DNA from: Trichoplusia ni
Lineage: Eukaryota > Arthropoda > Insecta > Lepidoptera > Noctuidae
Reading direction: 5' to 3'
Length of the DNA stretch: 64,000 nt
NCBI RefSeq assembly: GCF_003590095.1
Contig: NC_039479.1
Location: forward strand, 11,098,001 to 11,162,000
The notes beneath the pieces are model-generated. The model saw only the letters and a program-made list of their open reading frames with translations, had not been told where the DNA came from and did not search any database. Position numbers and translations under genes: made by a program. This document shows, piece by piece, positions 1 through 13,223 of the stretch; the stretch's first letter is position 1, and each line of letters opens with the position of its first letter.

Positions 1-47
1 AGTTTTAAGTGTAGTTTTTTGAATGTATCATTTGGAGTATTTATTAT

Positions 48-592
48 TACTAGCCTGGAATGTCCCACTGCTGGGCAAAGGCCTCCCCACTCTTCTTCCA
101 CTTGTCTCTGTCATGAGCCGCGAGTGACCAGTTCGGTAAGAACGAATCCAGGTCATCCCGCCATCTCCGTCTGGGTCTGCCTCGCTGACGTCGGTTTTGT
201 GTCACGGACCATTCAGTGGTAATTTTTGCCCATTGGTTGTTTGGCATACGACAGACGTGACCAGCCCAATTCCACTTCAACGTAGCAGCTTTATGAGTAA
301 CGTCTAAAAGTTTGGTTGTGGCACGGATCTTAGTATTTCTTATTCTGTCCGTAAGTTTAATGTTAAGAAGACTCCGTTCCATTCCTCTTTGGCAAACCTC
401 GAGTGCGGACCTCTGCTGACAAGTCAAAGACCATGTCTGTGCGCCATACGTGAGGATCGGGAGAATGCAAACGTCCATGAGTCTCTTTTTGAGGGATAGA
501 GGAAGTTTTCCCTTCATAAGATCTTTCATAGACCAATAGCTTTTCCAGGCATTTTCAGTGCGTCTTGCAATTTCTTGTAGTATTAAGTCAAA
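48..592 (-). mobile_element. 5'-truncated RTE-like LINE, reverse transcriptase C-terminal remnant
   Basis: The minus strand is open from about 592 to the stop at 50 and encodes the C-terminal end of a non-LTR retrotransposon polymerase. It begins inside the thumb/connection region (FDLILQEIARRTENAWKSY), passes the family signature LPILTYGAQTWSLT, then RDRIRN-like and WAGHVCRMPNN motifs, a basic GRPRRRWRDDL segment and a final EAFAQQWD. These motifs are typical of RTE-clade elements that are very abundant in Lepidoptera. The coding frame is closed by an in-frame TAA just upstream of 592, so the endonuclease and catalytic RT domains are missing; this is the usual 5' truncation of LINE copies. 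The 3' tail after the stop is AT-rich (TAATAATAAA). It is not a functional gene. Clade assignment is by recognised motifs, not by alignment. Confidence 0.8.
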
Positions 593-3500
593 TATTTTTT
601 ATAACTTTGTTTCGATACACAAATTACTCTAGATACTTTCACTATTTGTTTTGAAATATAACATTTGCATCCCAAAACTTGGATATACTAATAGTTTTAA
701 GCGATTATAGCTCTTATGTCCGTATGGTATAGGAACTGAATTGGAAATGGCTCATTCCAACCTACAGGCGTCAGATTAAATTTTATAGTATAGTTGTTTT
801 CATATCTTCTTAAAGAGTACATAAAATAGTTTGACGCGTTTTTTAAAGGACAATTGAATGAATATGCAGGCAACTAGCGCCATTTGTGACAGTATGCAAT
901 TAAAGCTTAGGGCGAATTATTCTCAAGATATCGAGTAAGAAACTTGAAAAATTAAAGAGTTCTACTCACACAATTACTTCACCATCACGTAAGGGAGACG
1001 GCGCTATGCGTTGTCGCTTTCACAATGGGAACAAACCTGCTTTTTAATTTCATAATACAACAATTCGCCGGATTCCTTGATGACGTCACTTGCCTGTATA
1101 ATTCACGTTACATAACTCCAAAAACATCGTACAATATTTGGTATGTGATTCAACATTAAATGCATTTGTTTACCGTGACTGTGATATGTAGAAATTATAG
1201 AGCTTGTAGGTTTAAAGTTGGATTACAGTTGGGGCTCCAAATGCTTGCTTATTTCCTTACTAGTTTTGTTTATACATTCCATATGTTACAATAGTTTGAC
1301 ACGTTAATGGGGTCTGGTAAATTAATTCTGCAACGTCACTTGTTATGTACCGAAGCAGTTATCAAAACCTACGGTTAGAATGATTTTTCATGATTGCATA
1401 GAACTATAGAAAATACATTCGTCTCACGAATAGGCCAGAAATGTTTTGTAAAGGTAAAAATCGATATAAGTTTTACAAAAAAATAATAAGAAAAGATTAA
1501 AGCCTTCCTTGAACCGCCTTTTTATAACACATGATTTACAAAAATAAATTATCATTGTGATGTTTAAGAAATTATTTTCCCAGACTCACGTTAAGATGGC
1601 AACACTTACCATTACTACCAAAGTACTCGCGAGGGTAGAAATTGATTTGCTTCCGTCAAACGTCTTCCTTATAATTGATTCCTGTAGAAACAAAAACTTT
1701 CCATTTCGCTTTATGAACGTGTTAATGTATTTATTTATTTATTACGCTTTCGTGTTATATTTGGACTTTCATGACTAATGACGTCACTAATCACTGCAAT
1801 AGTAAGTGAAGTTTTAAGTTAAAACGGTGTTCATAAAAAAGTTTAATTTAACAGTAAAAATTGTCTTTATAATGCAAATATAACAGAAAAGTTTGTTTTG
1901 TGTAAGTTGACTTATTTATTTGATATAAAGAATGATAACGGAAAGACATTGTGCCTGTTCACAGCTGTGTTAAAAAGAACTTTTAAAATTGTGACACTTT
2001 GAAATCGCTTTCATGGCATCGCAGTAAGGTTCATTATCGCAATTCTAAAAACTGATATGATCATCAGAGAAAAATACAGATACAAATAAATTGTAAATTT
2101 TATGCCATTTGTCAATCAGTTATCATTCCAAGGATATTATTTATGTTTAGGTAATAAATCGAAATCGAAAACGTTTAAAGTTTAGTACTTACCTAATTAT
2201 ATTTAAAAATTTAGTCATTCGGAAGTTTATCAAAGAAATATAGGTGGATACTCTTCTGATAAGAAATAAAAAAAATAATTTGGAAATTTCATTTATTCAT
2301 AATCATGAGTAACTTAGTGATCCACATATATTTTCTCAAAATTGTATAACTTATGTAAGGTAAGGTAAGGCATTAAGCTAAAAGATTTTTATATGAAAGT
2401 AAATAAAATTAGCGAATGCGTGTGTGGTTATGAAACTCCCAAAAACGCTGATAATGCAAGTTCAGACGTGTTATGGTGACAGGTTAACATGTGGGGACAA
2501 ACAGACATTTATTAGCTTCATGAAGTAGAAACAATTCGCTTGTTGTGTGTTACTTAACATAATGCGTAAGAGAAATACTTTTTTGCAAGTGACATAATTT
2601 TCACTCTGGTTCCTGAAAGGTTGCAATCTGTTGTCAACAGTTGTTTGGTAGACAACTGCCCATAGAAGTGACACTCCAGCTAAAAATTATGTTTTTATTT
2701 TGCAATACGTCTTTCAGTGATCGGAAAGCACGCATCGTGGAAATATGTTTTCATTGAAATCAGCACTCGTATATTGAATGTCAAATTACGCGATGTAATC
2801 GTCTAAAGTACATAATTATATTTACATTAATGATTATATATATTTGTATAAATGTCAAGATCATTTATTTATTTACATTTTAATTTGAGTTATATTTTTC
2901 AATGAAAATCATTATTTTGTATAATAAAGTAGTTAGACGCTAGTTTTTATAGTAGCTACCAACTTGCATATAATATACTTACCGTGCATGCTTTGCTAGA
3001 TTTTTACAGAAACATAGCTTTGGATTATATCTTCGTATTGCCAATTAATAAATTCGGATAATGTTGCCTACTCCATTTTTTCTTGTTATAGCATAATTTG
3101 TTTAATTAAACTTGACAATGTTAGCTCAAGTTACCAATAATTTGTGATAGACTCGTGTTCGCAATAGATGAATAGAGGTTTTACACAATCATGTTTGGTA
3201 CGAATATAATCTTATGCACCCGTTTGTTGTCAGTTTCTATATTCATTGTAATATTAAAGGTATGGTCAGATAAAACTGAATAAAAATCCTATAATCACGA
3301 TAATGCATTTTAAAAATAAGCCGTCACCTAAAAATTGGTTAAGATTTTTTGTCTTGCCATCTGACTGCACCTTAAATATTGTTTTTCTTTAAATACGTTA
3401 CGTAAAAATTTGTTGCAAATGCGATTTTTTGTCGTGAATAGTCTTTGTCAGGCCATAACAAAGTAGTCAGTTATATAATTATAGTATACAAAATCAATGT

Positions 3501-5124
3501 TATTATGTTTTGTATGTATTGAACAGTAGGGTTTTCGAAATTATGTTAAATTATCTATTATTGAATTGTTGTAAACATTAGGTAGTTGCTAACCAAATGC
3601 AAATTAGGTTAAATTTTGCTAGCCGCGATTTTATTGTTTTAATGTTATTCAATATATTTGAAGTAGATGGAAATAAGCAATTTGGTTAGTAGATATAATG
3701 GTTAAGATTGAGAATTATGCATAGAACTTGGAAATGGTTTTCTCACGTAGATTTTATACGATCATAGGTTTTCGCCAGTGACTGGAATACAAATTTCGCC
3801 AAAATTTCTCGTGAATTCACTAAAGTGACAAATTGATGTTTTGGGATAGAATTATTGTGATGGTTGGATGTGATAAGGCTATAAGTAAGTTAGCCCTTAG
3901 ACGTATTTACAAATGTAAGCTAAATTCCTATATTTTATTAAGACAATTAGTATGTAACAGTTTACGTTTGTAAGACATGAATACCAATAAATCGATTCTC
4001 AAATACCCTTGCTTTTTTATTACAAAACTCTACCTTGTATTTAAGCAAGTATTCATCGTATGGAATCTGCATACCTTCACTACGATTTCACTCTCTGTAA
4101 TAAAATTGGGTTTTATAATAAAAGTCTTACTAACATTATATGTATATTTTATATCATGGTACAAACAAAACAAAATACATTTAAGGCACCGTCATATCAA
4201 AAAATATTTATAATATAATTACAATCCATGGAATGTACGGATTCATTCTTATTTAAAAAAATGTTGAGAAATATGTAATACTATTATTTTAAACTTATGC
4301 ATTCAGATCATAAACTATACATGATAAATCGAAACAATAAAAGAACTATCAATAATTTCTTAAACATACATCTCTGGGGCTTGGACGGGAACAGTTACTT
4401 ATTCTAATACTATGATATAAGATCTAATGTAAATACAATTTCCTATTTTAAGAATAAAAAAAATACAATAATTCTATGATTAAGTTACTTCTCTACAAAA
4501 TGTATATGATAACGTGCCAGCCTATACTAATTTGGTATTTAAATACGTACTAATATAATATGTTAAATTAAAAACTTACTACCTCATATTTCAATTCAAT
4601 TTTATGTAGTGTAAGTCATTTTTAGTCTCGTAATTCTACTCTTACGAAAGTTGGACGGAGAGTATTTACAATAATACTGTATACAATACTAAAGAATATA
4701 TCAATTACTATTCAGACCATTCTTCTTAAATTAATACATGATTTTATTTAAAAATTACTTCATTACCATTTTAATTATTGTTATTCACATAAAAAAATAA
4801 GTAGGTACATAATAGCTTTTTTCGGAGTTTCGGGACGGAATGTATTGCACGAGATTAACAAGATTATTTTATGGCATTGCTTAAACTTCTATGTATAATT
4901 TCTATTACGTATTAAAACGTTATCTCTGTTTAACATTATAATACATTGCCTTCATGAAGATTCAGATCATTGCTTTAACACGATTGCAAAGTTAACATTA
5001 TTGCTACCATCTTCCATTTATGACTTAAAATAACGAATACAAGCAATAAATAAAAAAAAATACTTTTCAGTACACAAAACATGATCTAAAAATCACAAAA
5101 CGAACGAAAAACTTACTCGTCCTG
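593..5124. other. AT-rich intergenic DNA, no gene seen
   Basis: About 4.5 kb of AT-rich DNA without a convincing exon on either strand. Open frames here are short and of low complexity. A short GTAAGGTAAGGTAAGG run lies near 2355. The low-coordinate end of the TRAF6-like transcript should lie here: a minus-strand AATAAA (plus-strand TTTATT at 4743-4748) is one candidate polyadenylation signal about 380 bases past the stop. Confidence 0.5.
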
Positions 5125-8100
5125 TCATACACATCTGATATTGACCCTCACAATAAGGGTATCGCCTTTAACAAACCCGCTCCTTACAACTTCAGCTACT
5201 ACTGCGTATTCCGTATACCCGAAACCTCTAACACATATCTCCGTTGTCGGCTTCCTGAACGCTGTCAGCGTCGAGTTGGACATCATGGTGTCTTTCTGTG
5301 TGAGCTCTGGGTTGTATTGGTTGATCATTGCGAAGGAGATGCGACCGTTGAACGGCCATTCGAGACAGTCGTCGTTTTCGGTCTTCATTAAGTGCACGTG
5401 TAGCGCGAAGCAGTGCGGGTTTTGAGGTGATATGTTGAGGCGGACGCAGAATCTTTAAAAGGGAAACGAAAGTTGTGTTATTTTCGTTGTTTACTGTATT
5501 TTGGTATTTGATATGGAACAAAAAAAATGGGATGGAGAAAATTTGTTGTCTGTTTTTGATCATATTGCTGGGCAAGGCGTCCCCCTTTTTCTTCCACACT
5601 TTTAAAGTTTTTTGTATGCAGACAAATTTACATATAAAAAAATCACACAAGAGGATTGACCTACTTTATACCTTATACTTAATTAAAAGTTCACTATATA
5701 TTTCATAAGGATATCTTCTCAATTGCAAACTAATAACATTTTTACATATTCTCCTTATTCAAGTCAGCATTACAACTTAACAACAAAAATACTCAACCTA
5801 ATACAACACAAATCATCTTACCTGTAACCATTAGGGGAGGTATAAAACCCGGGGCTGTACAGCATCTTGTAATGATCTTTCACCATGGCTGCTAATCTCG
5901 CCTGAAAGTTATCGATCTTCCAAACATAGTTCCCCATACAGTATCGCAGTAGCATGTCGTTGTTCTGTTTCATCTTGGCTACGGCGAAGGCGGATAGTTG
6001 TTTAGACATGTTCGCTATGACTATGTCCTGTTCTCGGTTTCTCTGTTCTAGTACGACTACTCGTTCATAGAGGGCTCTGAAATTTGGGTCAGAAGTTATA
6101 ATCATATTTTTTATTTATAATCAAATAGCCACTTCCAAATGGAAAGTGAACAAATATGCTCCTTTTCCTATCAAGAGCAGCTTTTGGACTACAACTGCGT
6201 GTCAAACACGCGACCCTAATGGTTCAGTACAAATTGGCCAAAGGTAAACAAATCGGTTGGGTGAAAAATTCATGAGTAAAAAACCATTTCACCACCAGCA
6301 GAAATAAATTATCTATGAAAATTCGGGACCGACCAACAGACAGACAGCAGGTCCTCTGTAATAGGGTTCCGTTTTATCCTTTGGGTATGGAACTCTAAAA
6401 TTATTTATAACTCTTTTAAACAAGTTACTTAACGTCAATCAGTAATAGAAATTAGCATATTGTTTTGAATTAATTCGCAAACCTGATAAGAGCACTGGTG
6501 TTATTAAGTGGTGCCGCAGCGGTAGTATTGCCGTCTTTGTCTGGCGCCTCCCACAACGTCATTGCTTCCTGCTCTTTCGCATCCATACTGGCGCTAGACA
6601 TATCGTTGTTGATTTTCATCTCAGAGTATGCATTCATTAAAAGCTGGAATATTCAGAACAATATTTATAGAGAGCTTACTAAATTGTTAAACTTTTCAAG
6701 CCCCAATATTCAATTTTCAATCAAAGAAAAAAAAAAAACTCTTCAATAACTGAGCTTGAAATATGATTTTAATTAAGTAAATATACCATATTTGTCTAAT
6801 CTAGTAGTTAAAATTAAGATAGACTTGGCGTTCAGTTTTTAGGGTGAATTTTGTTCGCGATATCAAGAATGAATGAATGAAACGGCACGATGATCTGGAA
6901 GCATACCAGCAAAAATGGATGGAAAAAGAAATAGACCAGGCAGGCAGGCAGAGTGGAAAATCGAAGGTGTGTTGGGACATGAATGGCTAAAACATCAAGA
7001 GAAAGGGACAATATTAATACAATCCTATTGGAACTCTACTTAATACTAACTGACAAGTTTATTTCAGCAATAGCACTGAAAGGCCTCCATCTGTGTTCTT
7101 ATACAAAATCAAAACATTAACATAATACTCACACTCATATGCTTCTGAACATCAGTTTCCACATGTCTGTTCATCTCCTCCTGACTGTTAAACATATCCT
7201 TACAGCCGACTGCTTGGAAGGAGCATGGTACCGTCACCTCTGGCTGCGTGGATGTCTCAGGCTGATTGTATTCACACGCTGCTATGTGGGAATCCAAGTC
7301 TAGAGGTGTCACTTTGACTGTACATCCTGGAAAAAGACAAGTTTTTTGTTTATTTCAGAAGTAGTCTAAGTATTTATTTGTTGTTTTTTTTTATAACTCT
7401 ATGCTGTTAGCCTAAGCACTGGATTTGACTATAGTAGTCAAAGCCAGTGCCAGCTGCTTAGATTGGACTTATAGTCCATTTGATTAGTGCTTAACTAGAG
7501 AAAACAACTTCAGTGAGACTATACCAAAATATAAAAAATGCTTAAACTATTAGTTAATTTGATTCAGTACTTATTTTTTTGGACTAAGTTTTTTACGAAA
7601 AATGTTTAAAGAACCAAATAAAGACGATTTATCTTTTTTAGATAAAAGATAACTAATCTATTGGTGGACCCGGTACTGGTGCTCTGAACTGAGTGTTTAG
7701 CAAAGGGCATGAGTATATGACAGTGTTATTATTTTTTATTTCATCTTCACCACAGCAAAGGTTGCTGTTTAGACAAGCTAACTATAGCTATCTTTCAATT
7801 GTTTATAAATATTTACACATTGTATACAGTTTGGTATTAGATAGTTGTTGCACTATACCCGTTTGGATATCCTGACTATTATTATCTATTAATTGAATAC
7901 AGATACATTTCTTGTAATTTGTTACACAGTATTTTACTAGACATGAGTTAAATAAAAATATGCGACTTGCCTTTAGTGGAGAATGGACAATTCATTCTTT
8001 GCTCTTGTATTTCTCGTTTAGTGTAGTTGTCTGGAAATATGTCAACCTTCATGCTTAGGTTTATGTTGTCTATGGGGCAGTGGCCGCTGTTCCTATAAAA

Positions 8101-8806
8101 CAAAAAAATAAATTTTGAATGAATACTTTAACTTTTGTTTTAGTAATACAAAAATGTTTGTTTTTGTTTTTGTAAGTCATAAAAGGTCACTCTTTGCCTG
8201 ACATCTTATTTCATACAAATTCGAAGATTAAAAAATTAATATTAATGTCGAAATTATTTTACTGAATAATTATACTTACTGAAGCCATGAAGTGATACAG
8301 CTTTTACAGAACTTGTGTCCACAGGTGGTGATGACGGGATCTCTTAGCCAGTTGAGACACACCGGGCACTCGTAACGAGATTCAGGCTGATTGCTGAGAA
8401 CTGTCTCATTAAGGGCTTGTATGCCCATTGGCTATAGAAAGAAGAAAACTTGGTTTTAAACTGTTTATTTATTAAAGCATAAACGTATAGTCAACAATAG
8501 CTAATTAGTTATTTAAATGAAATTATTAATAGTTTTATAAAGTTTATAAGAGGAACATCTACTCATTACAATATACTTAAGTTACTCATCAGTTGCTTAG
8601 TATTCAATGACCCGTACAACGAACCATTACGTATCATGGTATTTAACGGTTTGAAACTGACCTTCGCTTAAACATGAGACCTCAGCAAAAAAAATGACCA
8701 TGAATGATTCCCATACATTCTATAAACTTTGAAATTGTAAATAAAAGTGTTATAATGTACTTACCGCAATGCCCTCTGAAGCATCTTTACTTCTGCCGCG
8801 ATCCAT
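5125..8806 (-). CDS. Traf6: TRAF6-like RING E3 ubiquitin ligase / adaptor, complete, seven exons
   Basis: Exons on the minus strand, in transcript order: 8765-8806, 8280-8431, 7971-8092, 7133-7326, 6483-6643, 5822-6076, 5125-5452. All junctions keep frame (1254 nt, 417 residues, TGA stop). Residues 36-73 form a RING finger (C36, C39, C51, H53, C56, C59, C70, D73; ECPVCLNW... CGHKFCKSC ... HCPIDN). Residues about 100-170 carry TRAF-type zinc-finger Cys/His pairs, 225-265 a coiled coil, and about 272-417 a MATH/TRAF-C domain starting YVWKIDNF. By family knowledge, insect TRAF6 (TRAF2 in fly nomenclature) is a cytoplasmic ubiquitin ligase and scaffold in Toll/IMD, NF-kB and JNK signalling. The start ATG follows ATAAATA; a TTTTTCTAG at 8826-8834 could be the acceptor of a 5'UTR intron. 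One intron is GC-AG. I am confident of the family; the exact orthologue is inferred from domain order and sequence feel. Confidence 0.9.
6200..6400. repeat. Interspersed repeat ending in a 'gggttccgttt...tttgggtatggaac' block
   Basis: Inside TRAF6-like intron 5. The segment around 6363-6396 (AGGGTTCCGTTTTATCC, then TTTGGGTATGGAACTC) is a near-palindromic tail common in lepidopteran interspersed repeats, preceded by a short CAGACAGACAG run. The family is not resolved from sequence alone. Confidence 0.4.
7416..7450. repeat. 16-bp-stem hairpin in TRAF6-like intron 3
   Basis: GCACTGGATTTGACTA and TAGTCAAAGCCAGTGC are reverse complements with a single mismatch, separated by three bases (TAG). Flanking CCTAAGCA and TGCTTAGA extend the pairing in an imperfect outer stem. 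The loop is too short for a normal miRNA precursor; a MITE end-to-end remnant is more likely. Confidence 0.55.
7969..7970 (-). other. Non-canonical GC donor of TRAF6-like intron 3
   Basis: The exon ends AAAG and the intron begins GCAAGT, which is the strong consensus of U2-type GC-AG introns (AG|GCAAGT). The acceptor TTTTTCCAG is at 7327-7335. Only this donor gives the one-base phase that matches the following exon (GGA = Gly106). The nearest GT, four bases downstream, would shift the frame. Confidence 0.8.
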
Positions 8807-9885
8807 TATTTATAAACTTGATTATCTAGAAAAACGGTTATTTCACAGTATTTTATTTTAAGCACAAGTGCCAAACTGCCACCAAAACATCATGTAAATG
8901 ACAGAACAGGTGACTAAGGTTTTTGACAACGTCGTTCATGACATAACAAAAAGCAACAGATTAAAAATGAAAAGTTCAGAAACGATAATGTGCAAACTTT
9001 TTAAAACATCGACACTTAATTATACATTTGGTTGATACTGATTGGGAATACATCAAAAATATAGAGAGTTTTTCTTAAGTGGCTTAGCCTTTCATGGCAC
9101 GTATAGAAATAACAGCCAGCCAGTTTGATAAAAAAATAATTCTCGTTTATCAAGCTTTGAAATACTTATTCTTTGTAAATAAGAAAATTTTACGATTTCG
9201 TTACCCGAGTAGGCTTTTTACAAAGAAGTCTAATCTAATTAATTTCACTGCACTAACGATTATCCAGAGAACAATATAAAGAAAACTCAAAAGAACCAAA
9301 AAAACACGTAGCTATCGAAAGTTATACCTCCTTAAACAAACACAACGATTTATTTCGGAAGTGATTAAAAAAAATCAAGACGTGCATCGAAAGTTTAAAC
9401 GCCACAGTCACGATACATTCCTATCCGTCACCTAGAAAATACAAGTTGGTTAACGATTTCATTGTATGCTAATGCGTTTGAAAAGGCAAGACAGCCGCTG
9501 GTTCAGATATCTATCTTCCAAGTAGTGTTAGGACTAGCGATGTCAATAACCGTTAGTCATTGCCTTTGGGATTTATAAAGGCGATTTTCTTAAAGGTTAG
9601 AATGGAACTTAACGAGGAAATGTCAGTCAATGTTGAGTTGAGGTGTTTAAGAGGCAGGTAATCTTAATCAAACAATTTACCGCTGAGTTTGTAACCACGA
9701 GCAGATAAAATAAGGGTAGATTATGACTTGAAATTAAATTAAAACAGATGTTTTTGTAATAATGTATTTTTAATCACACAAATAATGGTTTTTTTAAGTC
9801 CCTGTGAAACGATTCTGGGTGATATAGAAAAGCATAAAAAGGTTAATGCCCAACAATAGCAATGAAAAAGTAAACTCGATACTAA

Positions 9886-10104
9886 TCCCTACTAATGTTA
9901 TAAATGCGAAAGTAACTCTGTCTGTCTGTCTGTTACGCTTTCAGATCTAAACCACTGAACTGATTTTAATGAAATTTGGTTCAGATATAGAGTTGACCTT
10001 GAGAAAGAACATAGGATAGTTTTTATCCCGGACTTTTGAACAGTCTCTTGGTAACGCGATATAACCGACGCCGGACCGGGCGAAGCCGCGGGCGAAAAGC
10101 TAGT
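9886..10104 (+). mobile_element. Non-autonomous Helitron-like repeat, family A (Lep1-like), copy 1
   Basis: Starts TCCCTACTAATGTTATAAAT, contains GCGAAAGTAACTCTGTCTG with a short CTGT microsatellite, then TTTAATGAAATTTGGT, ATAGGATAGTTTTTATCCCG, and ends GGGCGAAAAGCTAGT. The terminal CTAG(T), lack of terminal inverted repeats and recurrence at 19072 and 48066 fit the abundant lepidopteran non-autonomous Helitrons. Helitron assignment is from memory of that repeat class. Confidence 0.6.
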
Positions 10105-13100
10105 ATTAAACAAATGTTATAAAACATTGAAAAGTACTTATGACACTTACTTTCTGTAGGTACTTAGTAGATTCCTCACTCATGCAATAAAATGTTTATG
10201 TTCGATTGATTGTTTTCTGATACAAATTGCAACGTTTATCTTAGAACACAAATACCTGACTCTTCGTGATAGCCAAAGGCTTAATTGAAGTGGTCTTTAC
10301 TGACACAATGTAGTTCTCTGTCTTTAGATCTTAACAAAACCATTTATGTTAATCAAGTAATGCGTTGTGTGATAGATTCAAGGTTTTTGGAACAGATTGA
10401 TATGATACAGAAGAACCTACTTATGGCTTTATAGATATATAAAAAAGTAGGATCCTAAATATATCACACGATTTTAATACTTAGTTTCTTCTCAACACAT
10501 AATGACTAAATTTTAATAATTAAGCGTTGAGTATAATAATTTTCACGAGGTGTTTTCATAATTATTTATACACAGGCTCACGCATATTAATCGGGATATC
10601 CTGACTAGTTTTGGACGAAACCAGAGGATAATGAACTGACGCGGATGCGAGGACGCGAAACACTTATGCGTAGATAATTGTATAAACAAATTATAATTTA
10701 CGGGGTACTTAAATTGTTTAGAAACTGATATAAAGAATACTGTTGCTCTAGTTCTTACTATATTGTAACAAAAATGCGGACCAAGTCGACTACGTAAAGG
10801 CCTTATCAAACCGAACATCAAAGGCCTAACAACTAGATATTTAGCATAAGACAGTGTTAAACACAACCGATACACGTTCTGATACCAAAATTGATACACA
10901 TTAAAGAACTGTAAAACAAGGATATAAAGACTAAATTCCCTTAACACATGAAAGATCGTTATTGCTAAATCAGTCGCGTATCAAATTCACGGCGGCTGGC
11001 GTTGAGCAACGTGTCATAGTCATTACATAAGGCCATATTGCCACTATTTTAATTCCGTCGATAACTCGTGAAGAGGTGCCAAACATTTGTGTGACAGAAC
11101 TAACTGATTAGTTCAACAAAAGAAAGGTTTACAACAACTGAGAGATTCGGAGCTGCTCTTAGAAAAGGTTCCATGTGGAAAAAACCTGGTAAAGTGCAAG
11201 TTGGACTCACGTTTCTCGTGCGAATAGCACACATCATGGCTTACCAATAATTATTTTATCCCGATTCCTAATTATATTTCTTTCCCGATTCCCGATTTCA
11301 AAATAAACCATCACGATTTATGAGATACATCCTAGCCGAACGGACAGCGGAGCTTAACTAATTTCATATTAGCCCATTTACATAGTTAACCCCAAACATG
11401 AATATGCCAGTTTTTGGAAACATTCAAACTACATGTTCAATGTTCACTCTATTGAGAACAATCATTTATACATTTGTGTTTGTTGAAAGCCTCCGCCCAC
11501 ACATAATCACATATCCTCATGACCTTCGTATTAGATATATTTATTTAGCCTAAACACAGGCTGTGGTTCTGTAGATTATTTGCCTATACCCTACGACCAC
11601 CCAGGCAGTTGATCATTGCTCTCTTTGCATTGCTTCAGCGACTAAGCAAGTATGGTCTTATCTATTTGTTGCCAAGCATTTAGAATTCTGATAGCGATAG
11701 CATGTTTATGATGATGCTTCTCATAATGGCTTCCTCAACTGCTACACCGACCATTAGATCTGAACTAAGTGATGCATGTCTATTATACTTGTTTTTATAA
11801 CCGTCCAGTTTACTGCTTTGTACTCATACATAAGTGACCGCTTTAAATGCAAATAGACTTTTTAATCTGAATTAATAACTGGCTGATGTGTGAATACAGA
11901 TTAATAATTATTTACAAGAGAAAAAACATAAGTTTTCAAGGTTTAATCCATGTCTGAATTCAAATGTGTTCTAATGATGTCGTTATAAATTTGAATTTGA
12001 TTTCATTCATTTACATTAGTTTTTTTTTCTAAATAGTTTATCTTTGAGAAGTATTGAGAGAGGTCGTCTATAAAATATAAAGTAACTTTGAAATAGTTTG
12101 GATCGTATCGGTTTAATTTTAATGGAAGGTTGACCGTTCACTGATATAGCGGACCACGTTAAACCGTGGACGTTTACAGGCTGAAATGATGAATTGAGAG
12201 ATAAGAGGCCCATAGATCCTAGATCCTTATAGACTGTGGCAACTCGATACAATTCCAATTTAAAGGAATTTGTGGCTTAAAGTTGGTCTATAAACCATAC
12301 TTATCTTAATAATATTATATTCTTATCTTATTAATAGGCCAAAACCTCTACCAAAATTAAAAACGCCGTTTCATTGAAAATCATCAAAAAGCATCTCTTT
12401 TTTCTCTCTATATTAAAAAGCAAAAATCATTTTGCAAACCAACCATTTCCAATATTATTTTTCCACTTCATTAACTGTAACTGTAATTTAAAATTTAAAT
12501 GCGGGCCTTAATATTAAAAGTTATACAACTCTAGTACAAAATGCATAGATAATATTGTAAATAATTATGTAATGCTAATATAAACACGGTGGTGGTCTGT
12601 ATACGACCGTAAAATCTGTTTTAGCTCGAGATGCAAAATTATTTATTTTTCGTTACTACGAGAACTCGAATGTTTTTCGTGTTTGTTTTTAATTTTATTG
12701 TGTTTTACCCTTTTTATTGGAGTCTGCACTAAAAATGCTCTAAATTTAAATCATTGTCAAAGTCAATGGTGATGGTTTTACATTTTATTTGAATGCAGAA
12801 CTTTTGTTCTGATCGAAGGCAGGAGATAATTATGTTTGCGAATTTTTCTTTTGTAAAATCATTGTGTATCTTCTGTTCTTTATTTTTGTCTTTTACAACT
12901 AATTTTTCCTCGATTACTTCAGAAATGGTGGCGCAAATTTTAGCATACCTAGAACCATATACATTTGATTGTAAAAATAGTCGAGTGCTAATGACCAAGA
13001 GCGCAGTTTGTGAAACGACAAAATAAATAAAATAAAATTTACGAAACTTGTTTAAAAAAATGCTTCACCACTATCACAGCACACAATAGTCGTCTGCACA

Positions 13101-13196
13101 AAACAATCTTGATCACCAAAGGTCATTTAAGGAAATGGCCGCCTCTTCTCCTTAATTTGACTAAACCATTACTTCCCCAAACGTTTACGCGGCCTT

Positions 13197-13223
13197 TTGA
13201 CATTATCTATGTCATAATGTCAA
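13197..13223. repeat. Perfect 10-bp inverted repeat
   Basis: TTGACATTAT and ATAATGTCAA flank a seven-base loop (CTATGTC). It is intergenic with no gene context; function unknown. Confidence 0.6.

Noticed and set aside
5228..5650. 140-codon minus-strand frame and the 94-codon plus-strand frame at 5141-5425
   Set aside because: Both are shadows of the last TRAF6-like exon (MATH domain) in other frames; the MATH frame is supported by splice phase and motifs.
10543..10947. 134-codon minus-strand frame
   Set aside because: No recognisable domain, no splice context, and base composition no different from surrounding non-coding DNA.
12729..12998. 89-codon minus-strand frame, hydrophilic (ISEVIEEKLVVKDKNKEQK), overlapped by a 77-codon plus-strand frame
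   Set aside because: Composition is somewhat protein-like, but there is no family resemblance, no clear splice sites in phase and no neighbour exon. Could be an old transposon fragment.
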